Part shown: positions 48,930 through 58,299 of the stretch, piece by piece
How the letters are laid out: each line of letters starts with the position of its first letter
How positions within the stretch are numbered: the stretch's first letter is position 1
NCBI GenBank assembly: GCA_947497185.1
Contig: CANMFL010000006.1
Location: 1 to 64,000 of the forward strand
Origin: an uncultured Paracoccaceae bacterium
GTDB taxonomy: Bacteria; Pseudomonadota; Alphaproteobacteria; Rhodobacterales; Rhodobacteraceae
Reading direction: 5' to 3'
Length of the DNA: 64,000 nucleotides
Notes under the pieces: model-generated
Databases searched by the model: none
What the model was told of the DNA's origin: nothing
Seen by the model: only the letters and a program-made list of their open reading frames with translations
Position numbers and translations under genes: made by a program

Positions 48930-48973
48930 CCCTCTCATTGTTTTCAAGCAAACAACTGCCGGGCAGTGGATGG
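48930..48973 (+). repeat. Second copy of the short hairpin repeat
   Basis: It begins CCCTCTC and ends CTGCCGGGCAGTGGATGG, the same borders as the insert in the IS3 transposase at 1440-1480. Its inner stem is TTGTTT with AAACAA, whereas the other copy has ATTGC with GCAAT. The stems differ in sequence but both pair, which suggests selection for structure. Confidence 0.5.
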
Positions 48974-49086
48974 CCCAATGCGCAGCACTGCGCATCAGAT
49001 AATCGGGGTATCGGTTTTGAAATGGCTGGTGGCCGTGTGGCAAAAGCCATATTTCTAAGTATTATCAATCATCTGCAAAGGTAAAG

Positions 49087-49163
49087 TGGCGGACTGGGGA
49101 GGATTCGAACCCCCGACCCCTTGATTCGTAGTCAAGTACTCTATCCAACTGAGCTACCAATCC
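49087..49163 (-). tRNA. tRNA-Arg (anticodon ACG)
   Basis: On the minus strand the acceptor GGATTGG pairs with CCAGTCC. The anticodon arm CTTGA-CTACGAA-TCAAG gives anticodon ACG. The T-arm is GGGGG-TTCGAAT-CCTCC, followed by discriminator G and an encoded CCA. It lies at the edge of the secreted-peptide region, next to IS debris. Confidence 0.95.
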
Positions 49164-49553
49164 GTCTTGGGTGCTATAGGCCTGTGGTGAGATAGCGTCA
49201 ACCACATATTTTCAAAAATCGGACACGTTTAAACATTCGATGCGAACCGTCGCCTTAATCGCTTGAATTTGTGTTGTTCGGCAATGGGTTGGGTCCCTTG
49301 CGTTGCTAGAGTTTGAAGTGTTTTGCAGAAGGTTCGACAAGAACTACGGGGCATGCGGTAAAAAAACTTCTTTGGACTGATTGTTAATAGGGCAGGGGCG
49401 TTGAACCTAAACGTTTCATCATATTCGAGGGCGGCTACTGCCTCCCGGCAAGCCCAACTCATTTGCCGATCTAAAGACCCGCAGCGAAACGAACGCTCTT
49501 GACACGATCGCAACATAACACTGTCCTGTCGGCATATAATCGGGAAAGCTCAA
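49164..49553. other. Intergenic region without supported gene
   Basis: Between the tRNA and the YejA-like gene no reading frame has family similarity or a ribosome site. A 95-codon minus-strand frame here is Cys/Arg-rich and low in credibility. The last 40 bases probably contain the promoter for the gene at 49554. Confidence 0.6.
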
Positions 49554-51404
49554 ATGACATTCGACATCCGCGCGACGCTTTTTTTACTCGCCTTTGCGAC
49601 GCCATCATTGGCGGACGTGACGATCAGCCATGGCTACTCTGCTTTCGGTGATCTGAAATATGACGCAGATTTCACACATTTCGACTATGCAAATCCCGAT
49701 GCGCCACAGGGCGGCACCATGAGCCAGCGGCAGCTTTACGGCACACCAACGTTTAACAGTCTCAACACCTTCACCATTAAAGGCGACAGTGCGCCCGAAG
49801 TGAGCTTGCACATGTACGATAGTCTGATGGTCCGCGCATATGATGAGCCAGATGCATTGTACGGGTTGATCGCCGAAACCATCGAATATCCCGACGATTT
49901 GTCCTACGTAGCCTTCAACCTTCGGCCTCATGCGCGGTTCCACGACGGCACACAGATCACGGCACAAGATGTGGTCTTCACGGTCAATGCGCTGAAAACC
50001 GAAGGGCATCCTTATTACCGTAATCTACTATCGGATGTGATTACGGTCACGGCTGAAACCGATCTGCGTGTGCGGATCGACCTCGCGCCTGATGCGGGCA
50101 GTGCATTCCCTGGCGATATTGGTGAACTTCCCGTGTTACCCGCCGATTTTTACGACGACACGCCATTTGACGAAAGCTGGATGACGGTGCCTTTGGGGTC
50201 CGGTCCATATCTGCTCGACACGATTGACGCGCCACGAACGATCAGATTTTGCAAAGATCCGGATTACTGGGCGGCTGACTTGCCCGTGAATGCAGGGAAG
50301 AACAACTTTGACTGCTACGCTTATGAATATTTTGCAGACGACACCGTTGGGTTAGAGGCGTTTGCCGCTGGCGAGTATCTGATGCGGGTTGAATATCGCT
50401 CGGCTGCTTGGGCGACGGCCTATGACTTCCCGCCGGCGCAACGTGGTTGGGTGCAACAGTTGCTCTTACCTGATGCACGTCCTGCTAATGCGCAGGGCAT
50501 TTGGTTTAACCTGCGCAAGCCTGCCTTGCAGGACGTGCGAGTGCGGCAAGCGCTTGAATATGCTTTCAATTTTGCGTGGACAAATGAGACGCTGTTTTAC
50601 GGCACTTATTCACGCAACGACAGCTTCTTTGAAAACACCGAGATGGAGGCGGCAGGCATCGCAAAAGGCGCAGAATTGGCGGTGTTGGAGGAATTCCGCG
50701 ATCAATTGCCGCCTGAGATTTTTACCGAGCCGGCTTATGTTCCCTACGCGGGCGTCGCGTCGCCGCGTGACCGGACCGCGTTACGCAAAGCGTCGCAGCT
50801 ACTGGATGATGCCGGCTGGATCGTGGGGGATGACGGAAAGCGGCGCAATGCTGCTGGCGAGGTGTTGTCGTTAGATTTTCCGGACAGTAGTCGCAGCCTA
50901 GAGCGTGTGATGCTGCCCTTCACCGAGAACCTCAACAGCCTTGGGATCGACGCCACTTTTGACGTGATCGACCCCAGTGCGTGGACCGAGCGGCGTCAGG
51001 TATTCGATTTTGATCTGTCCTCAACCGCATGGCAGGTCAACGTCACACCCGGTGCCGAACTGCGGGCTTTTTACGGCTCTGACGCAGCGGGGTCCGAGGG
51101 CAGCAATAACCTCAGCGGTATTGCTGATCCCGTGGTCGATGCGTTGATCGAACGGGCGGTTTCAGCCAAGAGCCGCGACGAGTTGATTGTCGCAACACGC
51201 GCGCTGGACCGTGTCCTGCGGTCAAAACATATCTGGATTGGTAACTGGCATCTTGGTGCCCACCGCGTCGCCATTTGGGACATCTTTGGTATGCCCGATC
51301 AACCCGCGAAATACGACTTTAACCGGGGCGTTGATTTCTGGTGGTTTGACCGCGAAAAATATCAGGCTTTGATTGACGCGGGCGCTCTGAGTGACGACTT
51401 TTGA
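49554..51404 (+). CDS. YejA-like family 5 extracellular solute-binding protein
   Basis: The 616-residue protein has a signal peptide (MTFDIRATLFLLAFATPSLA) and the oligopeptide-binding (SBP_bac_5) fold: HGYSAFGDLKYDADFTHFDYANPDAPQGG is the characteristic YejA start, and LRPHARFHDGTQITAQDVVFTVNAL and YGTYSRNDSFFENTEM follow. Homologues bind peptides such as microcin C or other oligopeptides for the YejBEF permease and ATPase. None of those partner genes is adjacent, so it is an orphan binding protein here. Confidence 0.87.
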   Translation: MTFDIRATLFLLAFATPSLADVTISHGYSAFGDLKYDADFTHFDYANPDAPQGGTMSQRQLYGTPTFNSLNTFTIKGDSAPEVSLHMYDSLMVRAYDEPDALYGLIAETIEYPDDLSYVAFNLRPHARFHDGTQITAQDVVFTVNALKTEGHPYYRNLLSDVITVTAETDLRVRIDLAPDAGSAFPGDIGELPVLPADFYDDTPFDESWMTVPLGSGPYLLDTIDAPRTIRFCKDPDYWAADLPVNAGKNNFDCYAYEYFADDTVGLEAFAAGEYLMRVEYRSAAWATAYDFPPAQRGWVQQLLLPDARPANAQGIWFNLRKPALQDVRVRQALEYAFNFAWTNETLFYGTYSRNDSFFENTEMEAAGIAKGAELAVLEEFRDQLPPEIFTEPAYVPYAGVASPRDRTALRKASQLLDDAGWIVGDDGKRRNAAGEVLSLDFPDSSRSLERVMLPFTENLNSLGIDATFDVIDPSAWTERRQVFDFDLSSTAWQVNVTPGAELRAFYGSDAAGSEGSNNLSGIADPVVDALIERAVSAKSRDELIVATRALDRVLRSKHIWIGNWHLGAHRVAIWDIFGMPDQPAKYDFNRGVDFWWFDREKYQALIDAGALSDDF

Positions 51405-51553
51405 AGCGCACGCTTTTGGCCGAATGTCGCCAGTATTTTAACCATTCCCGTAGATGGTCTTGATAAACCTTCATCCGACCCCGAGATTACGCATGCAACG
51501 TGACCTGTGTTACACGTCTGCCAAACGGGTTCTGTGCGAGTGAGACGACTGTT

Positions 51554-52930
51554 ATGACGTTTAATCCATTTATTGCGGCGACACGATTCGGGACGGGGCT
51601 GTCGCCTGTCCATGCGCAGCCTGCGTCGGTACAAGATTTGCTGCGTGACCTCTCTGGCGAGGATGTGATCGCACAAACCATCCCAATCGTACCATTCGCG
51701 ACAGCCGAACCTCGTCCAGAAGAATATGTCCGGCTGCGGCGCGCTGAAAATGCAGCGGAAACTGACGCCGATAAAGACGTAGCCCATGCCGGCGTGCAGA
51801 AGTGGCGCACCGATGCGCGGGCCTTAATGTACGCAAATACGATGAAAACCATTGGGCGTAGCATCGCGACTCCTGTTGGCCTGCGCGAACGGTTGACCGC
51901 ATTTTGGGCCGATCACTTCACTGCCAAGGGGCGCAACGGCCTGATGCGCCACATGATCACACCTTTCATCGAAGAGGCAATCCGACCACATGTTGCGGGA
52001 TCGTTCGTGGATATGTTGCGCGCCGTCACAACCCATCCGGTCATGCTGCAATACCTTCAACAAGACGAAAGCCACGGACCGACCAGCCCGCGCGGAATTC
52101 GGCGGGGTAGGGGGCTGAACGAAAACCTTGCTCGTGAATTGCTGGAACTGCACAGCCTTGGCGTGGCGGGGCGGTACACGCAAACCGACGTCACAGAACT
52201 GGCCGAACTGCTGACGGGATTGACCTATAACCCAACGACAGGTTTTCAGTTCGACGCGTCAATGGCCGAACCTGATAGCGAAACGGTTCTGGGCATCACT
52301 TACGGTCCAAAGGCGACACTGCAGACGATTTATACCGCGATTGAAAATATCGCGCTCCATCCAGATACTGCCCAGCATATCGCGCGAAAATTAGCAGTCC
52401 ATTTTGTCAGCGACACGCCAGATGCGGACCTTGTGGCGGCTATGAGCGACGTCGTTATAAGTACCGAAGGCGACCTGCACGCAGTCATGACGGCAATGCT
52501 AGACCACCCCGCCGCATGGTCGCCTGAGCAGGTAAAGGTGCGTCCGCCGATCGAATTTCTCTCGGCAGCGTTTAGGGCGCTGGATGTCGCCCCCGATACG
52601 TTGCTAGCGTTGGACCTGCAAAACATGCGCCGCTGGATCGAACGGCCATTGCGGATCATGGGGCAGCCGTTTCAAGACCCCGTTGGTCCTGATGGATGGC
52701 CCGAGGCCGCGCAGGATTGGATTATTCCCCAAGGGATGGCAGGCCGGATCAGCTGGGCTATGCGTGCGCCGCAAGAGTTCCGCGATCCCTTACCCGATCC
52801 GCGCGATTTTGTGCACACCGCGCTGGGCGATACCCCTCCGCAGGCCGTTGTTTTTGCCGCCAGTTCTGCCGAAAAACGAAGCGATGGTGTTGGCGTCATC
52901 CTCGCATCCCCCGCGTTCCAACGGAGATAG
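51554..52930 (+). CDS. DUF1800 family protein
   Basis: The protein of about 458 residues matches DUF1800: NPFIAATRFGTGLSPVHA at the N-terminus, RERLTAFWADHFTAKGRNGLM, the block NENLARELLELHSLGVAGRYTQTDVTELAELLTGLTY, and HIARKLAVHFVSDTPDADLV. Family members occur in pairs with DUF1501 proteins and are thought to be exported, but the biochemical role is not known. The ATG at 51554 is preferred because it starts at the conserved region. The partner gene begins three bases after the stop. Confidence 0.85.
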   Translation: MTFNPFIAATRFGTGLSPVHAQPASVQDLLRDLSGEDVIAQTIPIVPFATAEPRPEEYVRLRRAENAAETDADKDVAHAGVQKWRTDARALMYANTMKTIGRSIATPVGLRERLTAFWADHFTAKGRNGLMRHMITPFIEEAIRPHVAGSFVDMLRAVTTHPVMLQYLQQDESHGPTSPRGIRRGRGLNENLARELLELHSLGVAGRYTQTDVTELAELLTGLTYNPTTGFQFDASMAEPDSETVLGITYGPKATLQTIYTAIENIALHPDTAQHIARKLAVHFVSDTPDADLVAAMSDVVISTEGDLHAVMTAMLDHPAAWSPEQVKVRPPIEFLSAAFRALDVAPDTLLALDLQNMRRWIERPLRIMGQPFQDPVGPDGWPEAAQDWIIPQGMAGRISWAMRAPQEFRDPLPDPRDFVHTALGDTPPQAVVFAASSAEKRSDGVGVILASPAFQRR

Positions 52931-52933
52931 CCC

Positions 52934-54130
52934 ATGGACCGTCGCACATTCCTTTCTACCATCGGTTGTTCTGTCGCTGCGAGTCCGTGGATGACGCATA
53001 TCGCGCTGGCAAATGCCCCGGGCAACAACCGGATGGTTGTGATCATCTTGCGCGGTGCGATGGACGGTATCGACGCGTTCAGGCCGTTAGGTGATCCCGA
53101 TTACGCGCATCTACGTCCCAATCTGAATGATGGACAAGCACTTGATCTTAATGGGTATTGGGCGCTGCATCCTGCGTTAGAGCCGTTGCGGCCGCTCTGG
53201 ACGGCTGGCGAGTTGGGCGTCGTGCCTGCCGTGTCAACGCCCTACCGCGACAAACGTAGTCATTTCGACGGGCAAGACATGCTCGAAGCGGGGGGCGTCG
53301 CACTGGACGGCACGATCAATGACGGTTGGTTGAACCGGCTTGTGCAGTCGATTTCAGGGGCACCGCCGGAACTGGCCTATGCAGTTGGACGCGAACAAAT
53401 GCAAATTCTCGCCGGGCCCGCGCAGACCTCGCGATGGTCGCCTGAAGCGCGTCTACATATTTCCCCCCAAGCAGAGCGGCTGCTCGAGCTCGTTTTGCAC
53501 GACGACCCTCTGTTTCGCGAGGCATCTGAGCAAGCTATCGCGATTGCGAGCCAAGTTGACATGGATCGCGATGCGGACGCGGCGGCGGTGGAAGACATGG
53601 CCGACGATCCCATGATGGGTGACATTGTACGCACGGGCCAGCACATTCAGATCGCCCAATTTGCTGCGGCACGTTTGCGCGGTGACACGCGTATCGCCAG
53701 CTTCTCGATCAACGGTTGGGACACGCACCTCAATCAGCAAGGTGGCATCAAACCCGCGCTCGAACGGCTCTCTGATACGATTTTGACGTTACGCGCAGGC
53801 CTAGGAGAACACTGGTCGCAGACCGCCGTGCTGTGCTTGACGGAATTTGGGCGGACTGCGCGTCAGAACGGGACGAAAGGCACCGACCACGGCACCGCGG
53901 GGGCCATGGTCTACGCGGGCGGGGCGATGCGCGGCGGTCAATTTGCAGGGCAATGGCCGGGTCTGGCCGAAGCCAATCTTTACGATCGACGCGATATCAT
54001 GCCAACCGCAGACGTCAGGGCCATGGCCGCGTGGGTCATGCGCGGGCTGTTCGGGTTGGATCGCACTCGTCTCGAAGGCATGGTGTTTCCGGGCCTTGAT
54101 CTCGGCACCGATCCGGGTTTGATTTTGTAG
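52934..54130 (+). CDS. DUF1501 family protein with twin-arginine-like signal
   Basis: The 398-residue protein begins MDRRTFLSTIGCSVAASPW, a twin-arginine-type signal, and then carries DUF1501 features: MVVIILRGAMDGIDAFRPLGD, IASFSINGWDTHLNQQ, LCLTEFGRTARQNGTKGTDHGTAGAMVYAGGAMRGGQ. The fold belongs to the alkaline-phosphatase/sulfatase-like group, and TDHG with the upstream Asp and His residues may bind metal. It is the constant partner of DUF1800 proteins. Function unknown. Confidence 0.85.
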   Translation: MDRRTFLSTIGCSVAASPWMTHIALANAPGNNRMVVIILRGAMDGIDAFRPLGDPDYAHLRPNLNDGQALDLNGYWALHPALEPLRPLWTAGELGVVPAVSTPYRDKRSHFDGQDMLEAGGVALDGTINDGWLNRLVQSISGAPPELAYAVGREQMQILAGPAQTSRWSPEARLHISPQAERLLELVLHDDPLFREASEQAIAIASQVDMDRDADAAAVEDMADDPMMGDIVRTGQHIQIAQFAAARLRGDTRIASFSINGWDTHLNQQGGIKPALERLSDTILTLRAGLGEHWSQTAVLCLTEFGRTARQNGTKGTDHGTAGAMVYAGGAMRGGQFAGQWPGLAEANLYDRRDIMPTADVRAMAAWVMRGLFGLDRTRLEGMVFPGLDLGTDPGLIL

Positions 54131-54305
54131 GTTTGTGCGACGGACCTGCGAAAACTATCCGATGACTTTACGAAATTTGCCCAAAAACGAGGCATCTTGG
54201 GTGAAACGTTTTGCTTTTTGATCTCTCGACAACCAGCTGACCAGCTTTGCCACCCAGATCATCGAAAACCTTGAAACCACACCGGGTTTGCATCCTAATC
54301 GGCGT

Positions 54306-56054
54306 ATGAAAACGCCCCAAGCCAACTCATTCAGCCGTCGTCTGACGTCCTTGATCCACCGCATCTACCCAGACATCGACGCCAATATCTTGTCGAGCAT
54401 GATCGTCGATGCGTTCTGGCCCGAGGGCACAAAGCCGCGCAAACGTGGACGGCTTCCCAGTAATAATCTGTGGACCGAAAAGGACGCATTGCTGATTACC
54501 TACGGGAATTCCATTCTGGATGGCGCCCACAAGCCACTGGATTTGCTGCATGATTTCTTGCTTCGCCGGATGAAAGGCGTGGTGAACGGCGTGCATATTC
54601 TGCCGTTCTTTCCCTATACCTCTGACGATGGTTTTGCGGTTTCCGATTTCCGTGCAGTGAATCCGCAGCTGGGAGATTGGCCTGATATTAACCGGATCAG
54701 CGAAGATTTCCACCTGATGTCCGATCTGGTGCTGAACCATGTCTCCAGCCAAGGCACGTGGTTTAACAGTTACCTGCAAGGCCAAGCACCATATGATAAA
54801 TTCTTTTTCGAGGCCTCACCAGAAGACGACCTAAAGGACGTCGTGCGCCCGCGCACCACGCCGCTTTTGCAAAAGGTCGAGACAGCAAACGGGACGCGCC
54901 ATGTCTGGTGTACGTTTAGCCACGACCAAATTGATCTCGATTTTCGAAATCCCGAGGTGCTTGTCGAATTTATGCGTATCATTCGCCTGCATGTGGACAA
55001 CGGGATTAGCATTATTCGGCTCGATGCGGTGGCGTTCCTGTGGAAAGAGGCGGGAACGTCGTCGATCCATTTGCCGCAGACACATGCCATCGTGCAATTG
55101 ATCCGCATGTTGTGTGATTACGCGGCTGAAACCATCATTCTGCTGACCGAGACCAATGTGCCTAAGGCTGAAAACCTCAGCTACTTTGGTAGCCGGAACG
55201 AGGCGCATGCGATCTATAACTTCCCACTGCCGCCGCTGATTTTGCACGCGATGATGTCAGGCTCTGCGCAATATCTGAAACGCTGGCAGCGCGGGATGCC
55301 GCCCGCGCAATTGGGCTGTGCTTACCTGAACTTTACGTCCAGTCACGACGGCATCGGTATGCGTCCGGCTGAGGGAATTTTGCCCGCCGAAGAACAAGCC
55401 AAAATGATTGAGACCATCAAAGACATTGGCGGATTGGTGTCGATGCGCGCCCTGCCCGATGGTGGCGAGGCACCCTACGAGATCAACACCACGTTCTACG
55501 AGGCCACCGGACAAACCTTTGACAGTAAAGACGAATTTCACTTTGACCGTTTCATATGCTCGCAGACGATTGTGATGTCGCTAGAGGGTATTCCCGCATT
55601 CTACATCCATTCGATGCTGGCCACGCCAAACGATCTGGAACAGGTCGCGCATCGTGGGATGAACCGTGCGATCAATCGGCACCGCTGGGATTATCCGACG
55701 TTGAACGCGCTGCTGGACGATCCGTCATCGCAGCACGCTCTAGTGCTGGCGGCATTGTCAGAACGGCTGCGTATCCGCGCAAAGCAGTCGGCCTTTCATC
55801 CCAATGCGACCCAATTTACCATGCCTCTGGATGACCGTGTCTTTGGTGTTTGGCGGCAAAGCCTTGACCGACACCAGTCAATTTTCGCGCTGCATAACGT
55901 CAGCGCTGAGGCTGTCGAAGTGTCGCATATCGCGATGAATTTGATTGATGACGAGCACTGGTATGATCTGCTGAGCGGCGAGCAGATCGACATCACCCAA
56001 GATGCAATTACGCTCGCCCCATACCAATGTCGTTGGATTACCAACCGCACTTAA
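54306..56054 (+). CDS. GH13 subfamily 18 glycoside phosphorylase (glucosylglycerate/sucrose phosphorylase type)
   Basis: The protein of about 582 residues is a GH13_18 phosphorylase: HILPFFPYTSDDGFAVSDF, LMSDLVLNHVSSQG, the nucleophile Asp in ISIIRLDAVAFLWKEAG, the acid/base Glu in IILLTETNVPK, and the transition-state Asp in NFTSSHDGIGMRP. The family includes sucrose phosphorylase and glucosylglycerate phosphorylase. The two convergent genes on its 3' side make and dephosphorylate a glucosyl-3-phosphoglycerate, so glucosylglycerate is the best guess for its substrate: it would release glucose 1-phosphate and glycerate. The start could also be a TTG at 54288. Confidence 0.85.
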   Translation: MKTPQANSFSRRLTSLIHRIYPDIDANILSSMIVDAFWPEGTKPRKRGRLPSNNLWTEKDALLITYGNSILDGAHKPLDLLHDFLLRRMKGVVNGVHILPFFPYTSDDGFAVSDFRAVNPQLGDWPDINRISEDFHLMSDLVLNHVSSQGTWFNSYLQGQAPYDKFFFEASPEDDLKDVVRPRTTPLLQKVETANGTRHVWCTFSHDQIDLDFRNPEVLVEFMRIIRLHVDNGISIIRLDAVAFLWKEAGTSSIHLPQTHAIVQLIRMLCDYAAETIILLTETNVPKAENLSYFGSRNEAHAIYNFPLPPLILHAMMSGSAQYLKRWQRGMPPAQLGCAYLNFTSSHDGIGMRPAEGILPAEEQAKMIETIKDIGGLVSMRALPDGGEAPYEINTTFYEATGQTFDSKDEFHFDRFICSQTIVMSLEGIPAFYIHSMLATPNDLEQVAHRGMNRAINRHRWDYPTLNALLDDPSSQHALVLAALSERLRIRAKQSAFHPNATQFTMPLDDRVFGVWRQSLDRHQSIFALHNVSAEAVEVSHIAMNLIDDEHWYDLLSGEQIDITQDAITLAPYQCRWITNRT

Positions 56055-57271
56055 CTATATTCTTCCTCGTCGGCTTTTGCGGCGGCATTCATGTCGGCCA
56101 AGAACGTCGGGTCCGCAGAATGAACGCGGTTCCACGTTGGGATGAATGGTGTCTCGTGCGGGTTGTCCAAGAACACCTGTCCCGCCCGCATAATGTTTTC
56201 CGCGAACAACTCGATAGATCGTTCTTCGGTGTGGCGATCAATCGACAACCCATTCATTTTCGCGTCGTTGTAATAGGCCTCCAACAAATCAAGCGCACAG
56301 CGGTAGTAGGTCGCCTTGAGCGTGCGGAAAACGTTGGGCGTGAATACGGTGCCATCGGCGGCGAGTTTGCGGAAGATCGCCTTGCAGATGTCGGTGGACA
56401 TGCGGTTCAGGCCCGCGTTGGCTTCTTCGGGGCTCAGGGTTTGGTGCTTGTGGTCGTAGGCGTCAGAGATTTCGACCTGACAGACGGCTTTGGGGGCAAG
56501 GTTGCGCCATGCTTCGGACAGAACGCCGATCTCCAGACCCCAATCCGATGGAATCCGCAGATCCGGCAGGATCGCTGTGCGCATCGCGAATTCACCTGAT
56601 AGCGGGTAGCGGAAACTGCGCAGGTAGTCGATGTAATCGCGGTCGCCCACGACCCGTTTCAGGGCAATCAACAGCGGGCTGACCAGCAAGCGCGTGACGC
56701 GACCGTTGAGTTTGCCATCGCCGATCCGAGGGTAATATCCCTTTGCGACCTGATAGGGGAAATTCGGGTTGGTGACCGGATAGACCAAACGCGCCAACAT
56801 GTCTTTGTCGTAGGTCAGGATGTCACAATCATGGATCGCCATCACCGAACTATCGGCACAGCCCAGCAGATAGCCAAGCGACGCCCAGACATTTTTGCCT
56901 TTGCCCTTTTCAGACGGGGCCAAACCCATCGCCTCAAGACGCGCCCCAAGTGCCAACATGCGTGGGCTATCGTTCCAGATCACGATATGGTTCTGGTTCA
57001 CCCCTTCAAAGAATTTCTTGGCATGGCGGAACTGCGCCTCATTAGCGGCGTCCAATCCGATGATGATCCGGTGCAGATAGCTGACCTTTGACAGCTCTGA
57101 CAGGATATGCGGCATCGCGGTGCCTTCCAGCTCTGAAAAGAGGCAGGGCAAGATCAGCGAAATTTTCCGCGATTGGGCAAAAACGGATAGCTCGTGCTCC
57201 ATTTCATCCGCAGATCGGGCCCGCAGATTGTGCAGGGTTGCGATGTTTCCGTTCTGATGAAAATCAGCCAT
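56051..57271 (-). CDS. Glucosyl-3-phosphoglycerate synthase (GpgS-like glycosyltransferase)
   Basis: The 406-residue GT-A glycosyltransferase has ISLILPCLFSELEGTAMPHILSEL, the metal-binding DxD in SVMAIHDCDILTYD, and IPSDWGLEIGVLSEAWRN. The last block is typical of the GpgS/MpgS group. It forms glucosyl-3-phosphoglycerate from a nucleotide-glucose and 3-phosphoglycerate. It is cotranscribed with the phosphatase twelve bases upstream. Its stop overlaps the stop of the convergent phosphorylase by four bases. Confidence 0.82.
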   Translation of the reverse strand: MADFHQNGNIATLHNLRARSADEMEHELSVFAQSRKISLILPCLFSELEGTAMPHILSELSKVSYLHRIIIGLDAANEAQFRHAKKFFEGVNQNHIVIWNDSPRMLALGARLEAMGLAPSEKGKGKNVWASLGYLLGCADSSVMAIHDCDILTYDKDMLARLVYPVTNPNFPYQVAKGYYPRIGDGKLNGRVTRLLVSPLLIALKRVVGDRDYIDYLRSFRYPLSGEFAMRTAILPDLRIPSDWGLEIGVLSEAWRNLAPKAVCQVEISDAYDHKHQTLSPEEANAGLNRMSTDICKAIFRKLAADGTVFTPNVFRTLKATYYRCALDLLEAYYNDAKMNGLSIDRHTEERSIELFAENIMRAGQVFLDNPHETPFIPTWNRVHSADPTFLADMNAAAKADEEEYS

Positions 57272-57282
57272 TATCGTTGGTC

Positions 57283-58068
57283 CTAATGCAATTCAAGTCG
57301 GTCGAGCAGATCGAGGATCGCCGAGTTCCACCCCAAAGGGCCTGCGGCTGTTGTGCGTATGATTTGGCCGCCAGCTTCGCCTTGCAGCGGCGGCAGCGGC
57401 GGGCGATGCGGATTAGCGATCACAACGCCAAATGTAGCGTGTTCCAGCATCTCTATGTCGTTGGGGGCATCCCCAAGGGCCACGGTGTACTTGGGGTGAT
57501 GGGTTTCGATAATTTGGCGCATTTGATCGACCTTGTTTCCACCAAACGAAAGCGTCAAAAAACGCCCTCCTTGTTGGGCAACAACGCCATGTGCGGTCAA
57601 TCGTTCCAAGAATTCGGATTTCTGCGCATCCGTTCCTAACCATTGTCCCGGCTCGGAGAACGCTCTTTGTTTCGCTAAAGCGGCGGCCTCATGCGAGAGG
57701 CCTGTCATTTCAACCACACCGTCGATTGTGACGTCGCCGAAGCCGCGAAAAAGATCGCGTAGCTCTGTAGGAATGCTATCTGAAATGCGACGTAGCTCGC
57801 CGTATTGCGTAGTGCTTTCAATCGCATCCACATTCGCGGGCAATAACCCTGCACCGTTTTCCACAATTGCAGGCCAGCCGTCTAAACCCAAATCTGTCCG
57901 CAAGGCGCTGACCTCTGGGGCGGTCTTGCTGCTAGCCAAAATTACGCCAGCAGAGATGTCCGACAACGCAGTCAACGCCTGCTGTGCTGCCCCCCATTTG
58001 TAGGTGTCATGGCCAATGAGGGTGCCATCAAGGTCGGTAAAGACGATCAGGTCAGTATTGGTTGTCAT
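57283..58068 (-). CDS. HAD-IIB phosphatase (mannosyl/glucosyl-3-phosphoglycerate phosphatase)
   Basis: The 261-residue phosphatase has the nucleophile motif LIVFTDLDGTLIGHDTY, motif II in VILASSKTAPEV, and the final HAD motif VALGDAPNDIEMLEHA. The cap insertion fits the MpgP/YedP group. It dephosphorylates the glycosyl-3-phosphoglycerate made by the downstream synthase. The start MTTNTDLIVF at 58068 agrees with family length; upstream starts add an unrelated basic stretch. Confidence 0.87.
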   Translation of the reverse strand: MTTNTDLIVFTDLDGTLIGHDTYKWGAAQQALTALSDISAGVILASSKTAPEVSALRTDLGLDGWPAIVENGAGLLPANVDAIESTTQYGELRRISDSIPTELRDLFRGFGDVTIDGVVEMTGLSHEAAALAKQRAFSEPGQWLGTDAQKSEFLERLTAHGVVAQQGGRFLTLSFGGNKVDQMRQIIETHHPKYTVALGDAPNDIEMLEHATFGVVIANPHRPPLPPLQGEAGGQIIRTTAAGPLGWNSAILDLLDRLELH

Positions 58069-58233
58069 AGTAAATTTATGTCGCTGGACGTGCGCGATCA
58101 CAAGACTCAGGTAGGGTGGATTAGAGGTGTATTCACGGCGAACGGCTGGATTTTCGCCAATTTATTGCGCAATAGGTTAAATATTATGCGAATAGGTGAG
58201 GTGCAAACATTGTTTCAAGCCCCACATACACCA

Positions 58234-58255
58234 TGACGGTTCCGCGTGAACGTCA
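58234..58255. promoter_or_regulatory. Imperfect palindrome upstream of imuA
   Basis: TGACGGTTC and GAACGTCA form an imperfect inverted repeat around a CGCGT centre, 45 bases before imuA. The core is GTTC-N5-GAAC. The cassette is LexA-controlled in other alphaproteobacteria, where the box is usually GTTC-N7-GTTC or GAAC-N7-GAAC. This site does not match that form, so its role is uncertain. Confidence 0.3.
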
Positions 58256-58299
58256 GATAAGACCTGTTCATTCTGCAGCTGAGATGGGTAAAATACACC

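Noticed and set aside
48592..49002. 136-codon plus-strand frame after the HlyD gene
   Set aside because: Composition is rich in Arg and Cys, it has no family match, and it crosses IS debris and the hairpin repeat.
49229..49516. 95-codon minus-strand frame
   Set aside because: There is no ribosome site or recognisable domain, and composition is unlike neighbouring genes.
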